From positions 1 through 26,035 of the forward strand of contig JAAZAH010000375.1 of NCBI GenBank assembly GCA_012514415.1: DNA of 26,035 nt, given 5' to 3'. This document shows positions 7,399-15,866 of this stretch, piece after piece. Numbering within the stretch: position 1 is the first letter of the stretch; every line of letters starts with the position of its first letter. Made by a program: the position numbers and the translations under genes. Below the pieces are notes generated by a model that saw only the letters and a list, made by a program, of their open reading frames with translations, was not told the origin of the DNA and did not search any database. Origin of the DNA: Sandaracinaceae bacterium. GTDB taxonomy: Bacteria > Myxococcota_A > Polyangia > Polyangiales > Houyiibacteriaceae.

Positions 7399-7704
7399 AT
7401 GAGTTCACTCCCTATCACCCGGGAACAGATCCTTCGCGTGGCGGAGCTCTCGCGCATCGCCCTCACCGAAGAAGAGATCGAACAATACGCGCGCGAGCTC
7501 ACGCATTTCGTCGATATGCTCAGCGTGCTCGACACGATCGATAAAGACGGCGTGCCGCCGACGGTGACGCTCACATTCGATCCCATCGCGCAGCGTGACG
7601 ATAAGCTTGAGCCGAGCCTTCCGCGCGATGAGGCGCTCGCCATGGGTCCCGTAACGAGCGATGGCGGCTTTGCAGTTCCGAAGATCCTTGGGGGTGAAGG
7701 ATGA
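7399..7704 (+). CDS. gatC: Asp-tRNA(Asn)/Glu-tRNA(Gln) amidotransferase subunit C
   Basis: Small (101-residue) subunit that wraps around and stabilises the GatA-GatB interface. The sequence matches GatC: 'VAELSRIALTEEEIEQYARELTHFVDMLSVLDTID' in the N-terminal helices and 'LRED-like' DKLEPSLPRDEAL in the tail. The ATG start gives the normal family length. The stop overlaps the gatA ATG by four bases, and gatA in turn overlaps gatB, forming a translationally coupled operon. The upstream 84-bp gap to the divergent crotonase presumably holds its promoter, but I could not identify a convincing one. Confidence 0.93.
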   Translation: MSSLPITREQILRVAELSRIALTEEEIEQYARELTHFVDMLSVLDTIDKDGVPPTVTLTFDPIAQRDDKLEPSLPRDEALAMGPVTSDGGFAVPKILGGEG

Positions 7705-9155
7705 GCGCGCCGCGTGATCTCATCGAAGCGCTCGAATCACTCGAGGCGGGCACCCTCACGGCGAGCGAGCTTGTCGATGATGCACTGGGGCGAATCGAGG
7801 CGCACGATGGGGAGATCGGGGCGCTGCTTGCCCTCGACGCCGAGGGCGCGCGCGAGCGGGCGCGGACCATCGACGAGAAGCGAAAAAGCGGCGAAACGCT
7901 TGGTAGGCTTGCGGGAATCCCATTCACGCTCAAAGACAATTTCGTCACCAAGGGTCTTCCAACGACGGCCGCTTCGAAAATGCTGGAAGGCTACCGCGCC
8001 CCGTTCAGCGCGACGCTTGCCGAAAAGCTCGAGGCCGAGGGCGCGATCCTTCTTGGGAAAGCGAATCTCGATGAGTTCGCCATGGGCTCATCGACCGAGC
8101 GCTCTGCAGCCCATCCCACGCGCAACCCTTGGGACCGGAGCAGAGTCCCGGGCGGATCGAGTGGCGGAAGCGCGGCCGCAGTTGCCGCTGGCTATGGTTA
8201 TTTTTCGGTCGGAAGCGATACCGGCGGCTCGTTGCGCCAGCCCGCCGCGTTTTGTGGGCTCAACACGCTCAAGCCGACCGTGGGCGTCTTCAGTCGCTAC
8301 GGCCTCATTCAGCTCGCGCCTTCGCTCGATCAACCCGGACCCCTCACGCGGAGTGTGCGGGACCTTCAGCTCCTCACCGAGGTGATGCGGGGACACGATC
8401 CGCTCGACTCATGGAGTTCGAAGCGCGAGCTCGCCCCGGCGCGCGATATCCAAGGCCTTCGCGTGGGCATCCTTAAGCCGGCCCTCGAGCGGGTCGAGCA
8501 TGAGCCGATCCGTGACGCTCACGATGCCGTCCTCGAGACGCTTCGTGCGCATGGTGCAGAGATCGTCGAGATTGAGATTCCGCACGCCAACATCGCCCTG
8601 CCGACCTATCACGCGATTGTTGCCGCTGAATGCTCGAGCGGCATGGCGCGCTACGATGGCGTCCGTTACGGAAAGCGCGTCTCCAAGGACGAGCTTTTCG
8701 AGATGATGGAGGCGACACGCGCCCAGGGGTTTGGCGAGGAGGTCAAGAGGCGCATCCTTTTCGGTGCCTACCTTTTGATGGAAGAGAATGTTGAACGCTT
8801 CGTCCAAGGCGCGCGACGGGCACGAACGCTCATCCGGCGTGATTTCGATGCGGCGTTCGAGCGCTGCGATCTCTTCGTGACCCCGACGACGGCGACACCG
8901 GCTTTCGAGCTCGACAATCGCGGTGACGATCCGCTTGCCATGTACCTCTCCGATTATTTCACGCTTCCCGCAAGCCTTGCGGGGATGCCCGCCGTGAGCA
9001 CGCCGATGGGTGTCGATGCGGATGGCCTTCCGCTCGGCATCCAGCTCGTCGGCGCGCCGTTCACTGAGGCGACGCTCTTGCGCGTGGCGGCCGCCATCGA
9101 GGAAAAGCACGGCATCCTCGACCGACTTCCCGCCCTCAACGGAGGAATTGGATGA
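7701..9155 (+). CDS. gatA: Asp-tRNA(Asn)/Glu-tRNA(Gln) amidotransferase subunit A
   Basis: Glutamine amidase subunit (484 residues) that releases ammonia for transamidation of mischarged Glu-tRNA(Gln) and/or Asp-tRNA(Asn). The amidase-signature catalytic triad is visible: Lys78 in 'FTLKDNF', cis-Ser153 in 'PGGSSGGSAAAVAAG', and nucleophile Ser177 in 'GSDTGGSLRQPA'. These correspond to K79/S154/S178 of the Staphylococcus enzyme. 'KPTVGVFSRYGLI' follows as expected. Overlaps gatC and gatB by four bases on each side, so the three subunits should be made in equal amounts. Confidence 0.97.
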   Translation: MSAPRDLIEALESLEAGTLTASELVDDALGRIEAHDGEIGALLALDAEGARERARTIDEKRKSGETLGRLAGIPFTLKDNFVTKGLPTTAASKMLEGYRAPFSATLAEKLEAEGAILLGKANLDEFAMGSSTERSAAHPTRNPWDRSRVPGGSSGGSAAAVAAGYGYFSVGSDTGGSLRQPAAFCGLNTLKPTVGVFSRYGLIQLAPSLDQPGPLTRSVRDLQLLTEVMRGHDPLDSWSSKRELAPARDIQGLRVGILKPALERVEHEPIRDAHDAVLETLRAHGAEIVEIEIPHANIALPTYHAIVAAECSSGMARYDGVRYGKRVSKDELFEMMEATRAQGFGEEVKRRILFGAYLLMEENVERFVQGARRARTLIRRDFDAAFERCDLFVTPTTATPAFELDNRGDDPLAMYLSDYFTLPASLAGMPAVSTPMGVDADGLPLGIQLVGAPFTEATLLRVAAAIEEKHGILDRLPALNGGIG

Positions 9156-10597
9156 CCCGCTACGAACCCGTCATCGGTCTTGAGGTCCACGCCCAGCTCC
9201 TCACTGAGACCAAGCTTTTCTGCGGGTGTTCGGTGGCCTATGGCGCCGAGCCCAATACGCAGCTTTGCCCGACTTGTCTCGGGCTTCCCGGTTCCGTTCC
9301 CCGCCTCAATCGACGGGCGGTCGAGCTCGCCATTCGCGTTGGGCTCGCACTCGGATGCGAGATCCACCGCGACACGGCATTTTCCCGAAAGCATTACTTC
9401 TATCCCGATCTCGCTTCGAACTATCAGAACTCCCAGTTCGAGCCGCCGGTGATCGGGCGCGGTGAACTTTGTATCGAGGTTGATGGCGTCGAGCGGCGCA
9501 TCGGCATTACGCGTGCGCATCTCGAAGAGGACGCAGCCAAGAATATTCACGGAGCCGGAGGCGGTCTCTATACGGTCGTCGACTACAATCGTGGCGGCCA
9601 GCCCCTCCTCGAGATCGTGAGCGAGCCTGATCTCAGGAGCGCCGAGGAGGCCGAGCTCTATCTCCGAAAGCTCCGCGAGATCCTCATCTTCGCGGGCGTC
9701 AATGATGGCAATCTCGAAGAGGGCTCCTTCCGATGCGATGCCAACGTGTCCATCCGCCCGGTGGGGCAAGAGAAATTCGGCACTCGGGTCGAGCTCAAGA
9801 ACATCAACAGCTTCCGCTTCGTGAGGCGCGCGATTGAATTCGAGATCGCCCGACAGGAGGCCGTGCTCGCTTCGGGTGGAGCGCTCGTCCAAGAGACGCG
9901 CACGTGGAATGAGAACGTCGGGCAGACCATCTCGATGCGCGAAAAGGAGTCTGCGCAGGACTACCGCTATTTCGAGAGCCCCGAGCTTCCTCGGATCGAG
10001 ATCGACGATGAGATGATCGAAAGGGCGCGTGCACAGCTCCCCGAGCTTCCGGATGCGATCCGTGCGCGCTTCATCGAAGAGCTTGGTCTTACGCCGTACG
10101 ACGCCGGTGTCCTTACCTCGCATCCTGGAATCGCGCGCTATTTCGACGCCGTAGCGAGCGGCATGAAGGCCGACGCGAAGCTTGGCAAGCGCATCGCCAA
10201 CTTCATCCAGTCCGAGGTCCTCCGTGATACGCAGATCGCGGGTCTCGATGCGAAATTCCCCGTTACGCCCGAGGCGCTGATCGAACTGCTCTCGATGGTT
10301 GAGGCGCGCACGATCAACCTGAACCTCGCCAAACAGGTCTTTCACGAGATGGTCGCGAGCGGAAAGTCCGCGGCGGCGATCGTCGAGGAGAAGGGGCTCG
10401 GGGGAGGAGTCGACGAAGCCGCGCTCGAAGCCGAGGTCCTCAAGGTGATTGAGAAGAACCCCTCCCAGGTTGAGCAATATCGCGGCGGGAAGGCGGCGGT
10501 CTTTGGGTTCTTCGTCGGCCAAGTGATGCGGGCAACTCGCGGCCAGGCCGATCCTCAGCTCGTGCAAGCGCTTCTGCGGAAGCATCTCGATGGCTGA
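9152..10597 (+). CDS. gatB: Asp-tRNA(Asn)/Glu-tRNA(Gln) amidotransferase subunit B
   Basis: Binds the mischarged tRNA and carries the kinase/transamidase site that uses ATP and ammonia from GatA. The 481-residue length is normal. The N-terminus 'YEPVIGLEVHAQL' and the cysteine pairs CGC and CPTC (first 45 residues, Zn site) are diagnostic, followed by 'YFYPDLASNYQNSQ'-type substrate-pocket residues. The C-terminal YqeY-like tail domain ends in 'VGQVMRATRGQADPQLVQALL'. Last gene of the gatCAB operon; the convergent CoA-binding gene ends 39 bp downstream and I see no clear intrinsic terminator between them. Confidence 0.97.
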   Translation: MTRYEPVIGLEVHAQLLTETKLFCGCSVAYGAEPNTQLCPTCLGLPGSVPRLNRRAVELAIRVGLALGCEIHRDTAFSRKHYFYPDLASNYQNSQFEPPVIGRGELCIEVDGVERRIGITRAHLEEDAAKNIHGAGGGLYTVVDYNRGGQPLLEIVSEPDLRSAEEAELYLRKLREILIFAGVNDGNLEEGSFRCDANVSIRPVGQEKFGTRVELKNINSFRFVRRAIEFEIARQEAVLASGGALVQETRTWNENVGQTISMREKESAQDYRYFESPELPRIEIDDEMIERARAQLPELPDAIRARFIEELGLTPYDAGVLTSHPGIARYFDAVASGMKADAKLGKRIANFIQSEVLRDTQIAGLDAKFPVTPEALIELLSMVEARTINLNLAKQVFHEMVASGKSAAAIVEEKGLGGGVDEAALEAEVLKVIEKNPSQVEQYRGGKAAVFGFFVGQVMRATRGQADPQLVQALLRKHLDG

Positions 10598-10636
10598 GAC
10601 CCGCACGCGCAGCGAATGGGATAGCTCGCGGCGCGC

Positions 10637-11077
10637 TCAGAATTGCGCGCTTCGATGCTCGACCATCAAGCAGCGGTCTTGGATGACCTGGATGCCCGCT
10701 GCGGCGAGGCGTCGCGCTGCAGCGTCGTTGCGGATCCCGCTTTGGAACCAGACGGTATCCGGCTTCAACGCGATGAGATCCTCGACGTGATCGTCGATGT
10801 CTTCGGAGCGGCGGAAGACATCGACGATATCGACTCTTCCAGTGATGCTTCGGAGATCGCGGACGACAGGGAAACCGAGAAGCTCGGTGACGTCGGGATA
10901 GTAAACGGGGATGGGGATGATCTCGATTCCGACCCCAGCGAGGTAGGCGGGAACGTAGTGCGCGGGCTGGCTGCGATGGGTTTCAGGCTTGATCCCGAGG
11001 ACCGCGACCCGTCTCGCTGCAGCGGCGATCGCCGCGATCTGCCCGTCTTCCGTGATGAGGTAATCGTTGATATCCAT
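10637..11077 (-). CDS. CoA-binding-domain (YccU-like) Rossmann protein
   Basis: A 146-residue single-domain protein of the CoA_binding/YccU family. A Rossmann fold is indicated by 'RRVAVLGIKPETHRSQ' near the N-terminus, 'YYPDVTELLGFPVVRDL' in the middle, 'DIVDVFRR' and the closing 'IQDRCLMVEH', all typical of the family. The family binds CoA or a related nucleotide in the cytoplasm, but its physiological role is not established. It starts 3 bp after the lysA stop, so it is the last gene of an argH-lysA operon. A link to lysine or arginine metabolism is suggested only by position. Confidence 0.85.
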   Translation of the reverse strand: MDINDYLITEDGQIAAIAAAARRVAVLGIKPETHRSQPAHYVPAYLAGVGIEIIPIPVYYPDVTELLGFPVVRDLRSITGRVDIVDVFRRSEDIDDHVEDLIALKPDTVWFQSGIRNDAAARRLAAAGIQVIQDRCLMVEHRSAQF

Positions 11078-11080
11078 AGA

Positions 11081-12361
11081 TCAGAAGACCTCGTTCTCGA
11101 AGAGAGAATCGTATGTCGGCCGCTTGCGGACGAGGCGCGCCTTGTCACCGTCGATAAGGACTTCGGGTGCGAGCACGCGGGCATTGTACGTGCTGGCCAT
11201 CTCGCGCGCGTAGGCGCCAGCGCCGCGAATGGCGAGAAGTTCGCCAGGCTTCGGCCTTGGCATCGCGCGATTGCGCGCCAGAAAATCTCCGGATTCGCAG
11301 ACGGGGCCGACGAGATCGGCGATGATGGTTTCACGATCGCGTGGCTCGCAAACGGGCATCACGGCATGATACGCGTCGTAGAGCGCGGGACGGATGAGCT
11401 CGGTCATCGAAGCGTCGGCGATGACGAATTGTTTGGTCGCTGAGGCTTTGAGGCCCAGCACCTCGGTAATGAGCAGCCCGGCATCGCCCACGAGCGAGCG
11501 GCCCGGCTCAGTGAGGATGAGCAAATCGTGTTTGAGGATGCCTGAGGCCTCGAGCCCGCGCCGGATGGCTCTTCCAAACTCGCTCGGAGGCGGGTAGGGA
11601 TCGCTTTCATTGCCATAGGCGAGCGGCCAGCCGCCTCCAATATCGAGGCTCTCAAATTGCGCCCCTCGCTCCATGCACTTCAGCGCGAAGCGGCCAAGGA
11701 GCTCGCTCGCTTCGGCAAGGGGGGCGGGCGAGCCGAGCTGTGAGCCGATATGCATGGTGAGGCCGACGAGATCGAGCGAAGAGCTCTTGAGCGTGCGCGG
11801 AAGAAGCGACTCGACCTCATCGATTGGGATCCCGAATTTCGATGAGTGAAGTCCCGTCGAAATATAGGGGTGCGTTTGTGGATCGACGTTCGGATTCACG
11901 CGAAAGGCGATGCGCGCTTTTGTGCCGATGGAATCCGCGATCGATTCGATGAGATCGAGCTCGAAGGCGCTCTCGACGTGGATGGCGCGGATGCCGGTCT
12001 CGATCGCTTCGCGGAGCTCCCGCGCGGTTTTTCCGACGCCGGAATAGACGATTTTATCGGGCGAGAATCCCGCGCGGAGGGCGCGAGCGAGCTCTCCCCC
12101 CGAGACGATGTCGGCGCCGGAACCGAGTTCCGCGAGGAGCTTCAAAATGGCGAGGTTCCCATTCGCCTTCACCGCGTAGGCGATGAGATGAGGCGTGAAC
12201 GAGAGGGCGCGATCGATGGCTTCATAGGCCTTGCGGATCGATGCGGCCGAGTAGATGTAGAGGGGCGTTCCATATTCCTCGGCGATTGCGCGAACGGAGT
12301 ACCCGTCGATGGTGAGTTCGCCACCCTCGTACTGAAAATGCGGTGAGGGAGGCGCCATCAT
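11081..12361 (-). CDS. lysA: Diaminopimelate decarboxylase
   Basis: PLP enzyme that decarboxylates meso-diaminopimelate to L-lysine, the final step of lysine synthesis. The 426-residue protein has the fold-III barrel features: PLP-binding lysine in 'AYAVKANGN', 'GSGADIVSGGEL', the 'HIGSQ' motif, 'LDIGGGWPLAYG', and the catalytic Cys in 'GPVCESGDFLA'. The last motif separates diaminopimelate decarboxylase from most ornithine/arginine decarboxylases. Its ATG overlaps the argH stop by four bases (a second in-frame ATG is the next codon), and the CoA-binding gene follows after 3 bp. Confidence 0.95.
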   Translation of the reverse strand: MMAPPSPHFQYEGGELTIDGYSVRAIAEEYGTPLYIYSAASIRKAYEAIDRALSFTPHLIAYAVKANGNLAILKLLAELGSGADIVSGGELARALRAGFSPDKIVYSGVGKTARELREAIETGIRAIHVESAFELDLIESIADSIGTKARIAFRVNPNVDPQTHPYISTGLHSSKFGIPIDEVESLLPRTLKSSSLDLVGLTMHIGSQLGSPAPLAEASELLGRFALKCMERGAQFESLDIGGGWPLAYGNESDPYPPPSEFGRAIRRGLEASGILKHDLLILTEPGRSLVGDAGLLITEVLGLKASATKQFVIADASMTELIRPALYDAYHAVMPVCEPRDRETIIADLVGPVCESGDFLARNRAMPRPKPGELLAIRGAGAYAREMASTYNARVLAPEVLIDGDKARLVRKRPTYDSLFENEVF

Positions 12362-13809
12362 CCCTCGTCCTCATAGCGAATCACGGGTTGAGCGCCCGTC
12401 TCTTCGCTGAGGAGGGCGAGATCGATCCCGCGTGCTTCGAGCGTCGCCCGCTCTTCTCGGATCGCGGCTTCGACGCGGGCTCGAGCGGGGCCGCCGTACA
12501 CATTTCGTCGTTCGACGGCGATCTCCATATCGAGGGCCTCATGGATGCTCTCATCGAATAGCTCGCTTTCTTCGCGAAGCTCGTCGAGCGAAAACTCGGG
12601 GAGCGTCTTCCCCTCTCGGATCGCGCGGCTTACGAGCCGCCCGGAGACATGATGCGCCTCGCGGAAAGGCATCCCGCGCGCTGCAAGAAAATCGGCGATC
12701 TCAGTCGCGTCGAGGAAACCGTCGGCGAGCGCGGCCCTCATGCGATCGTCGCGGAAATTCGTGCCGGCAAGGCAAAGCGCGAGGATATCGATCGAGTCGC
12801 GCACCGTGTCGAACGCGTCGAAGACGGGGCGTTTGTCTTCTTGAAGATCCCGGTTATACGCGAGCGGGAGCGCCTTCGTGGTGACGAGGAGGTTCACGAG
12901 ATTGCCGATGACTCGGCCCGTTTTCCCGCGCACGAGCTCTGCCATGTCGGGGTTCTTCTTCTGAGGCATGATCGACGAACCCGTCGTGACTGCATCGCTC
13001 ATCTCGATGAAACCAAACTCTTGGCTCGACCAGAGCACCAGCTCTTCGGCGATGCGGCAGAGGTGCACGCTAAGAATCGATAGCACCGAGAGGACCTCGA
13101 GGAGAAAATCACGGTCGGCTGTCGCATCGAGCGAGTTGCGCAAGGGGCGGTCGAAGCCGAGCTCTTTGGCGGTGCGTTCGCGATCGAGCGGAAAGGTCGT
13201 CGAAGCGAGGGCCGCCGAGCCAAGAGGCGATTCATTCACGCGCTTGCGGGCGTCGAGGAGGCGGGCGCGGTCGCGTTCGAGCCCTTCAACCCATGCCATG
13301 AGATGGTGGGCGAGCCGGATCGGCTGCGCACGCTGTAGGTGCGTATATCCCGGCATGAGCACGGAGACCGTCCCTTCGGCACGAATGACGAGAACGCCGA
13401 GGAAGCGATCGAGCCGCGTGACGGTATCGTCGATGGCGTCGCGAACCCAGAGCCGCATGTCGGTGGCGACTTGATCGTTTCGGCTTCGGGCCGTGTGGAG
13501 CTTTCCTCCAACGGGGCCGATTGCCTCGGTGAGCGCGCTCTCGATGTTCATGTGGACGTCTTCACGATCGACGCGCCATTCGAACTCGCCGGCTTCGATT
13601 CGGGCGAGGACATCGTTGAGGCCTTTTTCGATTTTTTCGGCCTCGGCGCTTTCGAGGATGCCTTGGGCAGCGAGCATCCGAACGTGGGCGATCGAGCCGC
13701 GGATGTCTTGGGGATAGAGGCGCTTATCGACGTCGACGCTAGCGCTGAATCGGAGGGCGGTCTCGTTTAGCTCGGTCGCGAAACGGCCACCCCAGGCCTT
13801 TTTACTCAT
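12358..13809 (-). CDS. argH: Argininosuccinate lyase
   Basis: Cleaves argininosuccinate to arginine and fumarate, the last step of arginine synthesis. The 483-residue length and start 'KKAWGGRF' are typical. Superfamily signatures are clear: 'SRNDQVATDMRLW', 'GYTHLQRAQPI' with the catalytic-base His, and the mobile catalytic-serine loop 'GSSIMPQKKNPD'. First gene of a minus-strand operon with lysA and the CoA-binding gene. A GGAG sits about 11 bases before the ATG. The P-type ATPase homologue ends 52 bp upstream of its start on the same strand and could be co-transcribed. Confidence 0.97.
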   Translation of the reverse strand: MSKKAWGGRFATELNETALRFSASVDVDKRLYPQDIRGSIAHVRMLAAQGILESAEAEKIEKGLNDVLARIEAGEFEWRVDREDVHMNIESALTEAIGPVGGKLHTARSRNDQVATDMRLWVRDAIDDTVTRLDRFLGVLVIRAEGTVSVLMPGYTHLQRAQPIRLAHHLMAWVEGLERDRARLLDARKRVNESPLGSAALASTTFPLDRERTAKELGFDRPLRNSLDATADRDFLLEVLSVLSILSVHLCRIAEELVLWSSQEFGFIEMSDAVTTGSSIMPQKKNPDMAELVRGKTGRVIGNLVNLLVTTKALPLAYNRDLQEDKRPVFDAFDTVRDSIDILALCLAGTNFRDDRMRAALADGFLDATEIADFLAARGMPFREAHHVSGRLVSRAIREGKTLPEFSLDELREESELFDESIHEALDMEIAVERRNVYGGPARARVEAAIREERATLEARGIDLALLSEETGAQPVIRYEDEG

Positions 13810-13861
13810 GAAATCGAATCTCCGTGGCTTATCAAAGCACGCGAGCGCCCGTACGCAATAT

Positions 13862-15730
13862 TCACGTCGGCCGCTCCGATGTTTTATACGAGGTGCCGCT
13901 CAATTGCGCAGCAATTGCGTGCTCGCCGCCGGTTTGGTGGGCGAAAAGCTCGACGCCCAAGGCAACGACGGCGGTCGCGAAAGGTGGCAGATCGAAGAAC
14001 GCCGCGAAGATGAGGTTTGGAATGCCGATGAGGGCAATCACGAGTCCAGCGCGGACGATCGAGTTCCGAAGCCCCTTGGCGAGCCTCCAAGCTTCGGCTG
14101 CACTCTCGGGAGAAGAGCTCTCTACGAGGATGGCGGCTTCGTCTTCCTCGGGCCGCGCGCCGATGAGCATCGTGAGCGGGCCGCCATCCGATGCGGCGAT
14201 GAGCGAGCTGCTCGCTTCGCGGTGCTCGATGATCACGATCGGTGAGGCGCTCTCCTCGAGGCGGCGCAGCTCTTCCTCCCGCGCGTCGCCGCCGATCTCG
14301 GCTCGGAGATGTCGCACGCCCAGCTGCCGGGCGAGCTCGGCGGCGGCCATGCGGTGATCTCCTGAGATGATGGTTGCGTCGACGTCGAGGTCGGTGAGTG
14401 CCGCGATGGATTCGGGGGCGCCTTCACGGATTGCATAATGGAAGGCGAGGACGCCCCGGATGCGCTTCCCGATGGCGACGAAAACCGCCGTATCGCCGCG
14501 CGCCTCGACGCTTTCTGCGATCGACTCGGCGAGCGCGATGCTCACCCCTTCTTCGAGCAGGAGGCTGCGGTTGCCGACAATGATCTCTTCGCCTTCATTG
14601 TCGATCGCGAGGATGCCCTGACCGACGATGGCTCGCGCGCGACGCGCCGAGCCGAGCGAGATCTTTTCGCGCGAACAGGCTTCGCGAGTCGCGAGCGAGA
14701 GGGGATGCGTCGGCGCGGCCGATTCCGCGATGCCCGCTGCTTTCAGGATCGCGCGCGGATCCTCTCCTTCGAGCGCATGGATCCCGACGAGCTCGGGCTT
14801 TCGCTGGGTGAGGGTGCCATGGAGTTGGAAGACGGCGTGGCTGCTTTGACCGAGACGCTCGAAGGCGAGCGGGCTGGTGAAATGGGTCCCGCGGCGGAGT
14901 AGAGCGAGCGTGCCCTCGAGGAGCGCGCGCTCGCTTAGCGAAGGCGGCGCGAGAAGGGGGAGCGCGAGGAGAATCGCGGCAATCGTATGAAGACCTGTGG
15001 CCGCATCGGCGCGATGGAGAAAGAGGGCAAGTGCCGCGAGGACCCCACTGGCCGCGAGCCCTATCAGGACGAGCGCGCGAGAAAGTCGCGTTATCTTGGC
15101 CAGCCGCCCGCGAGGCGCATCTCGAAGCTGCATCGTGCTCCGCTTCAGCTTGTCGTCGCGCCCGAGCTGCTCGAGCGAGACCTCAAGCGGGTGATTGACG
15201 TGGATCCAGAGGATGAGCCGGCCTGAGACGGTGAGGCTCGCCACCGACGCGCCGATGAGGCCCTTCCAGCCAACGACGTCGAGTTGGGCGTGCGCATAAA
15301 TCGCGTAGAGAAGCACGCCGAGGGAGGCGAGCGCGAGGCCGGGCCGTGGGAGCTTTACTGAAAGCACACGGATGAGGAGATCGAGCGCCGAGATGGTGAT
15401 AAGAAGCGCGGCGAAGGCTGCAAGAGACGGGGTGCGTTCCGAAAAAGGCGAGAGTAAGAACGCAATTCCCGCCGTGATCAGCGGGGAGAAGGGGATGTCG
15501 GCCTCGGGGAATCGCGCTGCAAAGCTCGCGACCCTCGAGGTGCGCGTGCTTTCGCGTTTCTCCTCGGGCTCTGCGCGCTCGCCGCGATCGAAGCGTCGAG
15601 CGCAGCCTTCGCTGCAGAGCGCAAAGAGGTCGGCTCCTACGGCGCGCACCAGGGGCGCACGCACGGGGTCCACCGCCCGGGCGCAGATCGCGCAGTGGAT
15701 GAGGCCATGATCAGGTCGACGCGGGTGCAC
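13862..15730 (-). CDS. Degenerate P1B-type ATPase homologue (predicted pseudoenzyme) with TRASH-like Cys motif
   Basis: A 622-residue membrane protein whose layout follows heavy-metal P1B ATPases. The N-terminus has C13xxC16 and C39-x3-C43, matching the TRASH metal-binding spacing. Four hydrophobic segments span about 80-178, two about 215-265, and a final pair lies near 560-600. In the P-domain the phosphorylation motif DKTGTLT is replaced by QLHGTLT (Q302). Only about 40 residues separate TM4 and TM5 (178-215), so the roughly 100-residue actuator domain with TGES is absent. The TM6 metal motif CPC is missing (ALPLLAPPSL), and the GDGxND hinge reads EHREASS (near 502). Retained are HP (342-343), an N-domain GxG stretch and 'SGDHRMAA' (normally TGDNxxTA). 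Start GTG 15730 has GGAGG four bases upstream. The ORF is unbroken, so decay is old and the protein is probably kept for a non-pump role such as metal sensing or scaffolding. Confidence 0.85.
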   Translation of the reverse strand: MHPRRPDHGLIHCAICARAVDPVRAPLVRAVGADLFALCSEGCARRFDRGERAEPEEKRESTRTSRVASFAARFPEADIPFSPLITAGIAFLLSPFSERTPSLAAFAALLITISALDLLIRVLSVKLPRPGLALASLGVLLYAIYAHAQLDVVGWKGLIGASVASLTVSGRLILWIHVNHPLEVSLEQLGRDDKLKRSTMQLRDAPRGRLAKITRLSRALVLIGLAASGVLAALALFLHRADAATGLHTIAAILLALPLLAPPSLSERALLEGTLALLRRGTHFTSPLAFERLGQSSHAVFQLHGTLTQRKPELVGIHALEGEDPRAILKAAGIAESAAPTHPLSLATREACSREKISLGSARRARAIVGQGILAIDNEGEEIIVGNRSLLLEEGVSIALAESIAESVEARGDTAVFVAIGKRIRGVLAFHYAIREGAPESIAALTDLDVDATIISGDHRMAAAELARQLGVRHLRAEIGGDAREEELRRLEESASPIVIIEHREASSSLIAASDGGPLTMLIGARPEEDEAAILVESSSPESAAEAWRLAKGLRNSIVRAGLVIALIGIPNLIFAAFFDLPPFATAVVALGVELFAHQTGGEHAIAAQLSGTSYKTSERPT

Positions 15731-15778
15731 TTTGCCTCCGTACTTTGCGCTGCATCCCGCGTCAAATCCATCCTTTAT

Positions 15779-15834
15779 GAGATGAGTGGTGAGATGAGGC
15801 GCACATCACCCCGAAGTGGTGCTAACCTCATCTC
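15779..15834. promoter_or_regulatory. Repeated and inverted GAGATGAG boxes between divergent genes
   Basis: GAGATGAG occurs twice in direct orientation 12 bp apart (15779-15786, 15791-15798) and once inverted as CTCATCTC (15827-15834). GAGATGAGG (15791-15799) and CCTCATCTC (15826-15834) form perfect 9-bp arms, with a nested CACC/GGTG stem inside. The element lies in the 136-bp gap between the P-type ATPase homologue and the GNAT gene, so it could control both. Binding by a shared regulator is inference. Confidence 0.4.
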
Positions 15835-15866
15835 GCTTTCAAGCTTGGACCAAAGGAGCGCCGCGC

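Noticed and set aside
8954..10606. 550-codon minus-strand ORF opposite gatA/gatB
   Set aside because: Antisense shadow of gatB and the gatA 3' end, created by GC-biased third positions; its translation has no recognisable domain, while the plus strand encodes the conserved GatA/GatB motifs.
10631..10650. GCGCGC...GCGCGC inverted repeat between gatB and the CoA-binding gene as a terminator
   Set aside because: One arm lies inside the CoA-binding coding end and there is no T-run on either strand.
15674..15730. Vertical fusion or HMA-domain reading of the P-type ATPase N-terminus
   Set aside because: The N-terminus lacks the GMxCxxC heavy-metal-associated motif; the cysteine spacing fits TRASH/YHS better.
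15816..15866. Upstream ATG start for the GNAT-like gene
   Set aside because: No Shine-Dalgarno and overlap with the repeat element; GTG 15867 has AAAGGAG at ideal spacing.
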